Assembly (NCBI RefSeq): GCF_001612665.1
Contig: NZ_BDAX01000017.1
Span: forward strand, 34,286-98,285
Direction of reading: 5' to 3'
Origin: Nocardia alba NBRC 108234
GTDB lineage: Bacteria > Actinomycetota > Actinomycetes > Mycobacteriales > Mycobacteriaceae
Length of the DNA stretch: 64,000 nt
Shown here: positions 20,762-29,613 of the stretch, in pieces
How positions within the stretch are numbered: the stretch's first letter is position 1
Layout: the number at the start of each line of letters is the position of its first letter
Made by a program: the position numbers and the translations under genes
The notes under the pieces: model-generated
What the model was told of the DNA's origin: nothing
The model's database searches: none
Seen by the model: only the letters and a program-made list of their open reading frames with translations

Positions 20762-22003
20762 ATGGTTGCCTTGATCGTGGCCGCCGTCCTCGTCCTGTTG
20801 GTCGTGGTGGTGGTGTTCAAATCGATCGCCCTCGTCCCGCAGGCCGAGGCGGCGGTGATCGAACGGCTCGGACGTTATTCGCGCACCGTGTCCGGTCAGT
20901 TGACGTTCCTCGTCCCGTTCGCCGATCGCGTCCGCGCGAAGGTGGATCTGCGCGAGCGGGTCGTGTCGTTCCCGCCGCAGCCGGTGATCACCCAGGACAA
21001 CCTCACCCTGCAGATCGACTCGGTGGTGTATTTCCAGGTCACCAGTCCGCAGGCCGCTGTGTACGAGATCAGCAACTACATCGCCGCGGTCGAGCAGCTC
21101 ACCGTCACCACCCTGCGCAATGTGGTCGGCGGGATGACCCTGGAAGAGACGCTGACCTCGCGCGATCAGATCAACAACCAGCTGCGCGGAGTGCTCGACG
21201 AGGCCACCGGCCGTTGGGGCCTCCGGGTGGCCCGCGTGGAGCTCAAGTCCATCGATCCGCCGCCGTCGATCCAGGAGTCGATGGAGAAGCAGATGAAGGC
21301 CGATCGCGAGAAGCGCGCGACGATCCTCACCGCCGAAGGCAATCGCGAAGCGCAGATCAAGACCGCCGAGGGCGCCAAGCAGGCGGCGATCCTGACCGCC
21401 GAGGGCGGCAAGCAGTCCTCGATCCTGTCGGCCGAGGGCGAACGCCAGAGCCGCATCCTGCGTGCCCAGGGCGAACGCGCCGCCTCCTATCTGCAAGCTC
21501 AAGGTCAGGCGAAGGCGATCGAGAAGGTGTTCGCCGCCATCAAGAACGGCAAGCCGACCCCGGAACTGCTCGCCTACCAGTACATGCAGACCCTGCCGAT
21601 GGTGGCCAGGGGTGACGCGAACAAGGTGTGGCTGGTCCCCAGCGATTTCGGCAAGGCGCTGGAGGGATTCGCCCAGAACTTCGCCACCAAGGGCGAGGAC
21701 GGCGTTTTCCGCTACGAACCGTCCGCCGACGAAGCGCCGGTGACGATCGAAGACGACAGCGACGTGGCCGACTGGTTCGAAACCGCCTCCGACCCCAAGA
21801 TCGCCGAGGCCGTGCGCGCCGCCGAAGCCACCGCGCGCACCCCCGTCGAAGGTTTCGACACCCCCGCGCCACGCCCGAAAACCTCAGTGGCCAAGGCTGA
21901 TCCGGAGTTGCCGACCCCACCGCCGGTCGTCGCGCCGGAGCAGCAGGCCCCGCGTCCCGACGACCCGTACGGTCGCCCCTGGCAGCCGCCGCAACACAGC
22001 TGA
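20762..22003 (+). CDS. SPFH/band 7 (stomatin-like) protein
   Basis: A 413-residue SPFH protein. One N-terminal membrane helix (residues 2-20, LIVAAVLVLLVVVVVF) anchors it. The band 7 domain starts KSIALVPQAEAAVIERLGRY and contains LTLQIDSVVYFQV. A long charged coiled coil follows (about 180-275) with near-repeats of ILTAEG: ILTAEGNREAQIKTAEGAKQ and so on, five copies of an 11-residue pattern. The C-terminal 90 residues are disordered and Pro-rich. It forms an operon with nfeD (two-base gap), as with Rv1487-Rv1488, and probably oligomerises at the membrane as a scaffold. Confidence 0.93.
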   Translation: MVALIVAAVLVLLVVVVVFKSIALVPQAEAAVIERLGRYSRTVSGQLTFLVPFADRVRAKVDLRERVVSFPPQPVITQDNLTLQIDSVVYFQVTSPQAAVYEISNYIAAVEQLTVTTLRNVVGGMTLEETLTSRDQINNQLRGVLDEATGRWGLRVARVELKSIDPPPSIQESMEKQMKADREKRATILTAEGNREAQIKTAEGAKQAAILTAEGGKQSSILSAEGERQSRILRAQGERAASYLQAQGQAKAIEKVFAAIKNGKPTPELLAYQYMQTLPMVARGDANKVWLVPSDFGKALEGFAQNFATKGEDGVFRYEPSADEAPVTIEDDSDVADWFETASDPKIAEAVRAAEATARTPVEGFDTPAPRPKTSVAKADPELPTPPPVVAPEQQAPRPDDPYGRPWQPPQHS

Positions 22004-22051
22004 TCCCGCGCGGTCCCGCCCGCTACGGCATCAGCGGGGCCGATGGGGTGC

Positions 22052-23263
22052 TCAGCGAGGTAAGGGCAGCAGTTCGACCAGGGATCCCCGGCCCGTGCCG
22101 GGCGGGAGGATGGCCAGGGCTTGGCAGGCGATGAGGCCGGCCAGGTGGGGGGTGTGGGCGGGGCCGGTGCTGCGCCAGACGCCGCCGGGGTGTTGTTGGA
22201 CGCCGACGATTCGGGTGGCCTCGCCTTCCATGACACCGGCGTCGGAGAGGCGGCCCCACATGGTGGGGCCGGGGGTGCGCAGGGTGAGGGCGTCGACGAT
22301 GGCGGGGGCGACGGCCAGGAGGGCGGCGACCGCGGCGAAGGGGTTGCCGGGCAGACCGAGCAGGACCCGTCCGTCGGGGAGCTGGGCCACGAGAGTGGAC
22401 CCGCCGGGGCGGATGGCTATCCGTTCGACGACGATGCGGGCGCCGAGGTCGGCGAGCAGGTTGCGCAGGTGGTCGGCGGCGCCACGACCGGTGGCGCCGA
22501 CCATGACGACCAGGTCGGCATGGGACTTCAGGGTGAGCCAGGAGCGCAACAGGTCTTTGCTGTCGGCGAGATGCCACAGCCCGGTGCTCTCGATATCGCA
22601 GCAGCGCAAGAACTCCGGCATCACGGGTCCGAGGGAGTCGCGGGTTTCGCCGGGGCCCAGCGGTCCGACGGCCCGGATCTCGTCGCCGGTCATCACCACA
22701 TCGGCCCGCAACGGTCCACGCACGGTAACGGTTTCGGCTTCGGCACTGAGCGCCGCCGACGCCAGCGCGGCCGAGACACGGGCACCGGCGCGAGCCAATT
22801 CCGTTCCGCTGCTCCAGTGTTCACCTTGGCGGCGGGTGTCGTCGCGCACCGGTGCGCCGGGCGCGCGCATCACCACCGGTTTCCCGGACACGCTGGTGGT
22901 CACGATGTGTTCGTCGCGCAGGGTCGCCGTGGTGCCCGGCGGCGTCGCGGCGCCGGTCGCGATCCGCACCGCCTCACCGGGCGCCAGCACCACCGAGCAG
23001 CCGCGTCCGGCGTAGCTGACCTGCGGGTGCAGCCGCCACCACGGTCCGGGGCCCGCGACCGCGTAACCGTCCATGGCGGCGCTGTCCACCCGCGGCAGGG
23101 GAGTGCCCGCGGCGAGGGCGAGGGCGAGAGTCGCCCCCACGGCCTCGGTCACGGGTAGCTCACGCACCGCGAGCGGCTCGAGGTCCGCGGCTATCCGCGC
23201 GCGCACCAGACCCAGCCCACACTGCACCGCCGGAACTACGCCCACCCGTGCGCTCGTCACCAC
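22052..23263 (-). CDS. MoeA-like molybdopterin molybdotransferase
   Basis: A 403-residue MoeA-family protein, which would insert molybdate into adenylylated molybdopterin. Family marks are PLPRVDSAAMDGYAVAG near residue 57, VRIATGAATPPGTTAT, the MogA-like core VVMTGDEIRAVG (about 190) and the C-terminal LLGLPGNPFAAVAAL. The DSAAMDGYA segment carries the conserved Asp-Gly-Tyr. The core lacks the usual length of linker regions, so the protein is more compact than E. coli MoeA. It is convergent with the SPFH gene. No other molybdenum-cofactor gene is in the window. Confidence 0.87.
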   Translation of the reverse strand: MVTSARVGVVPAVQCGLGLVRARIAADLEPLAVRELPVTEAVGATLALALAAGTPLPRVDSAAMDGYAVAGPGPWWRLHPQVSYAGRGCSVVLAPGEAVRIATGAATPPGTTATLRDEHIVTTSVSGKPVVMRAPGAPVRDDTRRQGEHWSSGTELARAGARVSAALASAALSAEAETVTVRGPLRADVVMTGDEIRAVGPLGPGETRDSLGPVMPEFLRCCDIESTGLWHLADSKDLLRSWLTLKSHADLVVMVGATGRGAADHLRNLLADLGARIVVERIAIRPGGSTLVAQLPDGRVLLGLPGNPFAAVAALLAVAPAIVDALTLRTPGPTMWGRLSDAGVMEGEATRIVGVQQHPGGVWRSTGPAHTPHLAGLIACQALAILPPGTGRGSLVELLPLPR

Positions 23264-23571
23264 GTTCCGCCTTCCGAGGACCTGTCACCGATACTGCGAC
23301 TCATCGTGCGCATCACCGATTGCCTGCGATTTTCTGGGCAGTTGCCTCGCGATGACGTTGTGCTCACGCGAGCGGATGCCGCTCGGTGCGTAGTTCGGCG
23401 TCACGTACCTGCCCGACCGCACTGTCGACACGGCGATCACCTCGGTCGCCCCCGACGCCGCCACCGTCTCGTGTCGCCGCCGGGACAGGTTCCGGGCGAG
23501 CGGACACGGGGGCGACTGAGCGACCCGAGTTCGGCCGCCGGACCGCGACCTCGCGGCAGATGGTGTTCGGG
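23264..23571. other. 308-base stretch without a convincing gene
   Basis: This lies between the moeA-like start and the stop of the dehydrogenase gene; both genes are on the minus strand. Short reading frames here have codon use and composition (Arg/Ser-rich, no motif) that look like noise. It should contain the moeA promoter and the end of the upstream transcript, but I see no clear hairpin or strong -35/-10 pair. Confidence 0.5.
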
Positions 23572-24645
23572 TCACGCCTCGGTGAGCGCGCTCGCGAGTT
23601 CGGCGGCCCGGTCGGCGATGGCGGTACCCAGTTCGGCGGTGGTCGCGGTGCCGCCCAGGTCCGGGGTGCGGACCGTGCCCGCGGCGAGGACATCGCAGAC
23701 CGCCCGGTCGACGGCGGCGGCCGCGGCGTGCTCGCCCAGGTGCGACAGCAGCATGGCCCCGGCGAGGATCTGGGCGACGGGGTCGGCGATGCCGAGGCCC
23801 GCGATATCGGGCGCGCTACCGTGCACGGCCTCGAACATCGACGGTGCGTCCGCCGCGGGGTTGATATTGCCCGATGGCGCGAGTCCGAGGCCGCCGGTGA
23901 CGGCCGCGGCGAGGTCGGAGAGGATGTCGCCGAACAGGTTCGAGCCCACGATCACATCGAGGCGGTCGGGGTGGAGCACGATTTCGGCGGCGAGGGCGTC
24001 GACGTGCATCTGCCGGGTCCGCACCGAGGGGTACTCGGCCGCGACACGCTCGAAGACGCTGTCCCAGTACGGCATCGAGTGGATGAGCCCGTTGGATTTC
24101 GTCGCCGAACAGAGCCTGCCCGAGCGTTCGGCGGCACGGTCGAAGGCGTAGCGGATGATCCGTTCGCAGCCGGTGCGGGTGAACACCGATTCCTGGAGCA
24201 CGAATTCGTCGGGCCTGCCCGGGTTGTGGACGCCGCCGATCGCGGAGTACTCGCCCTCGGAGTTCTCCCGCACGATGAGCAGGTCGAGATCCTCGGCGGT
24301 ACGGTCGCGCAGTGCCGATTCGGTGCCGGGCAGCAGCCGTACCGGCCGCAGGTTGACGTACTGACCGAAAGCGCGCCGCAGCGGAATCAGCAAGCCCCAC
24401 AGCGAGATATGGTCGGGCACTCCGGGAAACCCGACGGCGCCCAACAGGATGGCGTCGAACCCGGCGAGCTGCTCGGGCCCGTTGGGCGGCATCATCGCCC
24501 CGGTCCGCAGATAGTTCTCGCAGGACCAGTCGAACTCGGTCCAGCTGATCCCCGGCAGGACCCGGTCGAGCACCTTCACCGCCTCGACGGTCACATCGAC
24601 GCCGATTCCGTCGCCCGGAATGGTCGCGATCCGGTATGCGCTCAC
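23572..24645 (-). CDS. tartrate/D-malate-type dehydrogenase (TtuC family)
   Basis: A 357-residue member of the isocitrate/isopropylmalate dehydrogenase superfamily. The start RIATIPGDGIGVDVTVEAVK and the C-terminal nucleotide/metal motif SNLFGDILSDLAA are family-wide. The substrate loop LIVRENSEGEYS is of the TtuC/DmlA type (tartrate dehydrogenase, oxidative D-malate decarboxylase), which differs from the LeuB sequence. It would oxidise a D-malate-like acid with NAD and Mn to give pyruvate or oxaloglycolate. It follows gabD by nine bases in the same direction, so it is the second gene of a unit read from the 26.2-kb divergent promoter. Substrate choice is inferred from the loop. Confidence 0.87.
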   Translation of the reverse strand: MSAYRIATIPGDGIGVDVTVEAVKVLDRVLPGISWTEFDWSCENYLRTGAMMPPNGPEQLAGFDAILLGAVGFPGVPDHISLWGLLIPLRRAFGQYVNLRPVRLLPGTESALRDRTAEDLDLLIVRENSEGEYSAIGGVHNPGRPDEFVLQESVFTRTGCERIIRYAFDRAAERSGRLCSATKSNGLIHSMPYWDSVFERVAAEYPSVRTRQMHVDALAAEIVLHPDRLDVIVGSNLFGDILSDLAAAVTGGLGLAPSGNINPAADAPSMFEAVHGSAPDIAGLGIADPVAQILAGAMLLSHLGEHAAAAAVDRAVCDVLAAGTVRTPDLGGTATTAELGTAIADRAAELASALTEA

Positions 24646-24654
24646 GCTGTCTCC

Positions 24655-26172
24655 CTAAACCTTGACGCCGATGTATTTGGTCTCGAGGAATTCGTCGATC
24701 CCGGTGAACCCGCCCTCACGTCCGAGTCCCGATTCCTTCACCCCGCCGAACGGCGCGGCCGGATTGGAGACCACGCCCTGGTTCAGGCCGACCATGCCCG
24801 TGTCGAGCGCTTCACAGACGCGCAGCCCGCGCCGCAGGTTCTCGGTGAACACGTACGCGACCAGCCCGTAGGGGGTGTCGTTGGCGCGGGTGATCGCTTC
24901 GTCCTCGGTGTCGAAGATGCCGATCGCGGCGACCGGACCGAAGATCTCGGTGTGGCACAACTCGGCGTCGTCGGGCACGTCGGTGAGCAGGGTCGCCGGG
25001 TAGAACGTGCCCGGTCCGTCGATCGCCGTGCCGCCCAGCCGCACTGTCGCGCCGCGTCGGCGTGCGTCGGCCACGAGATGTTCGACCTTGGCGACGGCGT
25101 CGGCGTCGATGAGCGGCCCGACGACAACGCCCGGCTCGGTACCGCGGCCCATCGGCAGCACCGCCATCCGGGCGGCCAGTCGTTGCGCGAACTCGTCAGC
25201 GATGCCGCGCTGCACCAGAATTCGGTTCGCGGCCGTACAAGCCTGGCCGATATTGCGCATCTTGGCCGCCAGCGCGCCCTCGACCGCTTCGTCGAGATCG
25301 GCATCGTCGAACACCAGCAGCGGCGCGTTGCCGCCGAGTTCCATGGAGGTGCGCATAACGGTGCGGGCGCACTGTTCCAGCAGGATTTTCCCGATGGCGG
25401 TCGACCCGGTGAAGGAGAGTTTGCGCGAGCGCGGATCGGCGATGATCGGTGTCATCACCGCGCCGGGGTCGGCGGTGGTCACCACATTGACCACACCGGC
25501 GGGTACGCCCGCGTCGGCCAGGATCGCCGCGAGTGCCAGCATCGAAAGAGGCGTCTGTTCGGCGGGTTTCACGACGCAGGTGCATCCGGCGGCCAAGGCG
25601 GGCGCGATCTTGCGGGCACCCATGGCCATCGGGAAATTCCACGGCGTGATGAGCAGACTCGGCCCCACCGGCTGTTTCGTCACCAGAAACCGCGAGCCCC
25701 CCGTCGGCGCGGGCAGGTACCCGCCGTCGAGGCGGACGGCTTCCTCGGCGAACCAGCGGAAGAACTCCGCGGCGTAGGCGACTTCGCCGCGCGCCTCCGG
25801 CACCGGCTTGCCCATCTCGAGAGTCATGATCAGGGCGAGGCGTTCGGTGTCGGCGAGAAGTGCGCGGTGCGCGCGCATCAGGATGTCGCCGCGGGTGCGC
25901 GCCGGGGTGTTCGCCCAGTCCGCCTGCGCGTCGGCCGCGGCGGTGAGTGCGTCGAGTCCGTCGGCGGGGGTCGCATCGGCCACCGCGCACAGTCGCGCGC
26001 CGGTCGAGGGATCCAGGACGGGCAGCGTGGCGGGGGTGTCGCGCCATCGGCCGCCGAGGAACAGGCCCTTCGGGACGCTGTCGATCGCGGCGCGTTCGGC
26101 GGCGCTGCGGGTGTCGAGCAGCGGTGCGCTGCCTGCGGGCTCGTGTGTGAGCAGCCCTCGTTCCTCGCTCAT
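24655..26172 (-). CDS. gabD: NAD(P)-dependent aldehyde dehydrogenase (succinate-semialdehyde type)
   Basis: A 505-residue aldehyde dehydrogenase. Cofactor and catalytic segments are LLITPWNFPMAMGARK, FTGSTAIGK, the general-base Glu in MELGGNAPLLV and the nucleophile Cys in NIGQACTAANR. The end PFGGVKESGLGREGG is the succinate-semialdehyde dehydrogenase form. It would oxidise the semialdehyde released by the divergently encoded aminotransferase. The ATG at 26172 has GGAGGCAGG upstream; the N-terminal 30 residues before GLFLGGRW are longer than usual. Divergent from gabT, with a shared operator between. Actual substrate could be another omega-semialdehyde. Confidence 0.9.
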   Translation of the reverse strand: MSEERGLLTHEPAGSAPLLDTRSAAERAAIDSVPKGLFLGGRWRDTPATLPVLDPSTGARLCAVADATPADGLDALTAAADAQADWANTPARTRGDILMRAHRALLADTERLALIMTLEMGKPVPEARGEVAYAAEFFRWFAEEAVRLDGGYLPAPTGGSRFLVTKQPVGPSLLITPWNFPMAMGARKIAPALAAGCTCVVKPAEQTPLSMLALAAILADAGVPAGVVNVVTTADPGAVMTPIIADPRSRKLSFTGSTAIGKILLEQCARTVMRTSMELGGNAPLLVFDDADLDEAVEGALAAKMRNIGQACTAANRILVQRGIADEFAQRLAARMAVLPMGRGTEPGVVVGPLIDADAVAKVEHLVADARRRGATVRLGGTAIDGPGTFYPATLLTDVPDDAELCHTEIFGPVAAIGIFDTEDEAITRANDTPYGLVAYVFTENLRRGLRVCEALDTGMVGLNQGVVSNPAAPFGGVKESGLGREGGFTGIDEFLETKYIGVKV

Positions 26173-26239
26173 GCGGTGCCCTGCCTCCCGACGCGGTGGG
26201 ATCAACCATTGCTGTGACCCCTGCGGCCATGTTATGCAT

Positions 26240-26266
26240 ATTGTCAACAATCCGACAATAGACAAT
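26240..26266. promoter_or_regulatory. GntR operator cluster between gabD and gabT
   Basis: ATTGTCAACAAT (26240-26251) is a perfect palindrome with arms ATTGT/ACAAT around CA, the TTGT-nn-ACAA form used by many FCD-type GntR proteins. Two further ACAAT half-sites follow at 26255-26259 and 26262-26266. The same 12 bases, plus CCGA, recur at 30607 in the second divergent promoter of this island. It overlaps both transcription start regions. Recognition by the island's own GntR protein is inferred. Confidence 0.75.
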
Positions 26267-26280
26267 CTGGGGAGTCCTTG

Positions 26281-27522
26281 ATGACCGAGCTGTCTCCCGT
26301 CCTGAAGCAGGCCACGCCCGTCCACGTCGACCACGGCGCGGGCTGCTACCTCTACGACACCGACGGTCGCCGCTACCTGGACTTCACCGCCGGGATCGGC
26401 GTCACCAGTACCGGCCACTGCCATCCCACCGTGGTCGCGGCCGCGCAAGCCCAGGTCGCCAGCCTGATCCACGGGCAGTACACGACGGTGCTGCACCGGC
26501 CGCTGCTGGAACTCACCGAGCGACTCGGCACCGTGCTGCCCGAGGGCCTGGACGCGCTGTTCTTCGCCAATTCCGGCAGCGAGGCGGTCGAGGCCGCGCT
26601 GCGTCTGGTTCGCCAAGCCACCGGGCGGCCGAACGTGGTCGTCTTCCACGGTGGTTTTCACGGCCGCACGGTCGCCGCCGCGACCATGACCACCTCGGGG
26701 ACCCGGTTCTCGGCGGGATTCAGCCCGCTGATGTCGGGTGTGCACGTGGCCCCGTTCCCGACCGCCTTCCGATACGGCTGGAGCGAGGAGGAGGCCACCG
26801 ACTTCGCCCTGCGTGAACTCGACTATCTGCTCGCCACCCTCACCTCGCCCGCGGAAACCGCCGCGTTCCTCGTCGAACCGGTGCTCGGCGAGGGCGGCTA
26901 CATCCCCGGCAACACCCGGTTCTTCCAGGGCCTGCGCGAGCGCGCCGACCGGCACGGCATCCTGCTGGTCTTCGACGAGATCCAGACCGGCTTCGGCCGC
27001 ACCGGAAAGTTCTTCGGCCACCAGCACTTCGACGTCCGTCCCGATGTGATCACCATCGCCAAGGGGTTGGCCAGCGGGTTCCCCTTGTCGGGCATCGCGG
27101 CGTCACGCGAGCTGATGGCCAAGGCCTGGCCGGGGTCGCAGGGCGGGACCTACGGCGGCAACGCGGTGGCCTGTGCCGCCGCTGTCGCGACGCTGCAGGT
27201 GATCGAGGCCGAGGGTCTCGTCGACAACGCCGCCGTTCGTGGCGCGCAATTGCGCGGTGGCGTCGAGAGTCTCGCCACGAAGGCGATCGGAGACGTGCGT
27301 GGTCTGGGTCTGCTCGTCGGCGCCGAGTTCACTACCCCGACCGGTGAACCCGATACCGCGACGGCGACCGCCGCCCAGCAGGCGGCCGTCGACAAGGGCC
27401 TGCTGCTGCTCACCTGCGGCGCGCACATGAACGTGGTGCGCATGATTCCGCCGCTGATCGTCACCGAAACCCAGGTCGAGGACGCGCTGGCGATCTGGTC
27501 GGAAGTCCTCGCGCAGCTGTAG
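26281..27522 (+). CDS. gabT: class III aminotransferase (4-aminobutyrate type)
   Basis: A 413-residue PLP-dependent omega-aminotransferase. The cofactor lysine is in ITIAKGLASGFPLSG. The preceding FDEIQTGFGRTGKFFG carries the PLP-ring Asp, and FANSGSEAVEAALRLVRQAT holds the phosphate-binding loop. TPFNE-like sites are replaced by class III forms. It would move an amino group from an omega-amino acid to 2-oxoglutarate, giving a semialdehyde for the divergent dehydrogenase. The ATG at 26281 follows GGGGAG; an overlapping TTG at 26278 is less likely. The operator cluster ends 14 bases upstream. GABA is the default substrate, but beta-amino acids are possible. Confidence 0.9.
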   Translation: MTELSPVLKQATPVHVDHGAGCYLYDTDGRRYLDFTAGIGVTSTGHCHPTVVAAAQAQVASLIHGQYTTVLHRPLLELTERLGTVLPEGLDALFFANSGSEAVEAALRLVRQATGRPNVVVFHGGFHGRTVAAATMTTSGTRFSAGFSPLMSGVHVAPFPTAFRYGWSEEEATDFALRELDYLLATLTSPAETAAFLVEPVLGEGGYIPGNTRFFQGLRERADRHGILLVFDEIQTGFGRTGKFFGHQHFDVRPDVITIAKGLASGFPLSGIAASRELMAKAWPGSQGGTYGGNAVACAAAVATLQVIEAEGLVDNAAVRGAQLRGGVESLATKAIGDVRGLGLLVGAEFTTPTGEPDTATATAAQQAAVDKGLLLLTCGAHMNVVRMIPPLIVTETQVEDALAIWSEVLAQL

Positions 27523-27614
27523 TCCGGGTGCTGTCCCCGCTCGGGTTCCGGGCGGGGACGCGCACCGCCTCCGGGACGAGCCCGATATCGCGCACCGCAC
27601 AGGAAGCAGACCCG

Positions 27615-28109
27615 ATGGCCCGCTACATGAGCATCACCCTCACCAAGGCCGGCGTCACCTGCCGCGCCCGCCTCCTCGACGACGAGGCGCCGCTGACATG
27701 TGCCGCCGTCTGGGACGCGCTCCCGCAGGAGGGCGACGCCTTCCACGCCAAATACGCCCGCAACGAGGTCTACGCCCTGGTGCCCCGCATCACGGCGGCC
27801 CCACACCGCGAAAACCCCACTGTCACACCGATTCCCGGCGATGTCTGCCTCTTCGACTTCGAACCGTGGGAAATCGGCAACCCCGCCTATGGCTACGAAC
27901 CCGGTTCCGCCGCCCATCACGCCCAGGGCGCCACCGACCTGGCCCTGTTCTACGGCCGCAACAACCTGCTGATCAACGGCGACCTCGGCTGGGTTCCCGG
28001 CAGTGTCTTCGCCACGATCGACGACGGCCTCGCGGACTTGGCCGAGGCCTGCAACGGGCTGTGGTTGCGCGGTGTCGAGGGCGAGACATTGGCCTTCGCC
28101 CGCGCCTGA
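27615..28109 (+). CDS. DUF3830 family protein
   Basis: A 164-residue cytosolic protein that I recognise as DUF3830, predicted to have a cyclophilin-like barrel. Characteristic parts are the start SITLTKAGVTCRARLLDDEA, a central HAKYARNEVYALVP, and PGDVCLFDFEPWEIG. Then come ALFYGRNNLLINGDLGWVPG and VFATIDDGLADLAEAC. The family is often encoded beside amidases and other small-acid catabolism genes; its activity is not known to me. It lies 92 bases after gabT in the same direction. A Cys and several His/Tyr occur, but no catalytic set stands out. Confidence 0.82.
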   Translation: MARYMSITLTKAGVTCRARLLDDEAPLTCAAVWDALPQEGDAFHAKYARNEVYALVPRITAAPHRENPTVTPIPGDVCLFDFEPWEIGNPAYGYEPGSAAHHAQGATDLALFYGRNNLLINGDLGWVPGSVFATIDDGLADLAEACNGLWLRGVEGETLAFARA

Positions 28110-28206
28110 TCCGGCCGCACCCTCTTCGGACCGACCGGAAGAGCGGTGATCTCGGCGCCGCCGCACCGATGCGGCGGCGGCGAAATGGGTCAGCGCCCTG
28201 GCTGTT

Positions 28207-29601
28207 TCAGGAGTTCAGCACGAACTCGGCGTGCCTGGCGACCGCGAGGATCAAGTCGTCGGAGTGTCGCGGTCCCACGATCTGCATCCCCACCGGCAGC
28301 CCGGCGCGAGTGGTGCCGACGGGGATGCTGATGGCGGGCTGCTGCGTCATGTTGAACGGGTAGGTGAACGGGGTCCAGTCGGGCCAGCCGTCGAGCCCGC
28401 TGCCCGGCGGTACGTCGTGTCCGGCCGCGAAGGCGGTGATCGGCATGGTCGGGGTGATCAGGACGTCGTAGGCCAGGTGGAAGGTGCCCATCGTGATGCC
28501 GACTTCGGCGGCGACGTGGCGGGCCTCGAGATAGTCGATGGCGCTGACGGATTCACCGCGCGCCCACGCCGCGCCCAACCCGGCATCCACCCGCTCGCGC
28601 GACCCGGCCGGGAACTTCGACAGCATGGTCGCCGCGCCCGCGGCCCAGAGCGTCTCGAAAGCCGCACGCGGATCGGCGAATCCGGGGTCCACCGCGTCGA
28701 TGGTGAGCTCGGCCTCGGCCAGGCGGGCGACCGCGCGCTCGACGATCTCGGCGACCTCGGGGTCCACGCGCGCGTACCCGAGTGTGGCCGAGTAACCGAC
28801 CGAGATCCCGCGCACCCCACGCTGGATCTGGCTGCGGAAGGTGGTGAGCGTGGGCGCCAGTGCGGTCGGGTCGCGCGGATCCGGCAGCGAGAGGATGTCC
28901 ATCAGCAGCGCCGCGTCCTCGACGGTGCGCGTCATCGGCCCGGCATGTGCGAGTGGGCCGAACGGGCTGGCCGGGTACAGCGGCACCCGCCCGTGGGTCG
29001 GCTTGAAGCCGACGATCCCGCAGAAGGACGCCGGGATCCGGATGCTGCCGCCACCGTCGGTGCCCACCGACACCGGCGTCATCCCACCGGCCACCGCCGC
29101 CGCGCTGCCCCCGGACGACCCGCCCGCGGTCGTCGCGGGATCGGCGGGATTGCGGGTGATGCCGGTGAGCGGGCTGTCGGTGACGCCCTTCCAGGCGATC
29201 TCCGGGGTGGTCGTCTTGCCGACGAACACCATCCCGTCCTCGCGCAGTCGAGCGGCCACCGGACTGTCCACCAGCCACGGCCCGCTCGCGTCGACGCACG
29301 TGGAACCGCGCAGGGTGGGCCAGCCTTCGGTCAGGAAGATGTCCTTGATGGAAATCGGCACCCCGTCGAGCAACCCGCGCGGATTGCCCGACTGCCAGCG
29401 CGCCTCGGAGTCCTTGGCCTGCACGAGCGCCCGATCCGGATCGACCAGGCAGAAGGCATTGAGCGCGCCGTCGCGGGCGGCGATGGCGTCCAGGCAGGCC
29501 TGCGTGGCTTCGACGGGGGAGAGCTGCCGGGCCGCGTAGGCCGAGACCAGTTGCACCGCCGTCAGCGCGGTGGGATCGGTGGGCAGATCGGGCTGCGTCA
29601 T
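28207..29601 (-). CDS. amidase-signature-family hydrolase
   Basis: A 464-residue amidase-signature enzyme. The catalytic triad is visible: Lys in GVPISIKDIF (about 83), cis-Ser in TAGGSSGGSAAAVAGG (about 158) and the nucleophile Ser a further 24 residues on in VGTDGGGSIRIPASF. It hydrolyses an amide to acid and ammonia; the substrate cannot be read from sequence. It is downstream of the 2-hydroxyacid dehydrogenase by 12 bases, and both are divergent from the racemase-like genes. In this island it may open an amide of a small dicarboxylate. Confidence 0.92.
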   Translation of the reverse strand: MTQPDLPTDPTALTAVQLVSAYAARQLSPVEATQACLDAIAARDGALNAFCLVDPDRALVQAKDSEARWQSGNPRGLLDGVPISIKDIFLTEGWPTLRGSTCVDASGPWLVDSPVAARLREDGMVFVGKTTTPEIAWKGVTDSPLTGITRNPADPATTAGGSSGGSAAAVAGGMTPVSVGTDGGGSIRIPASFCGIVGFKPTHGRVPLYPASPFGPLAHAGPMTRTVEDAALLMDILSLPDPRDPTALAPTLTTFRSQIQRGVRGISVGYSATLGYARVDPEVAEIVERAVARLAEAELTIDAVDPGFADPRAAFETLWAAGAATMLSKFPAGSRERVDAGLGAAWARGESVSAIDYLEARHVAAEVGITMGTFHLAYDVLITPTMPITAFAAGHDVPPGSGLDGWPDWTPFTYPFNMTQQPAISIPVGTTRAGLPVGMQIVGPRHSDDLILAVARHAEFVLNS

Positions 29602-29613
29602 GGCGGGGCTCCT

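Noticed and set aside
23285..23575. 96-codon minus-strand frame in the moeA-dehydrogenase gap
   Set aside because: Ser/Arg-rich with no motif and no ribosome site, and it overlaps the end of the dehydrogenase gene; not listed as a gene.
23386..26217. 943-codon open frame on the plus strand across two minus-strand genes
   Set aside because: It spans the dehydrogenase and aldehyde dehydrogenase genes in antisense. Composition is Arg/Gly/Val-rich and it crosses a gene boundary, so it is an artefact of codon bias.
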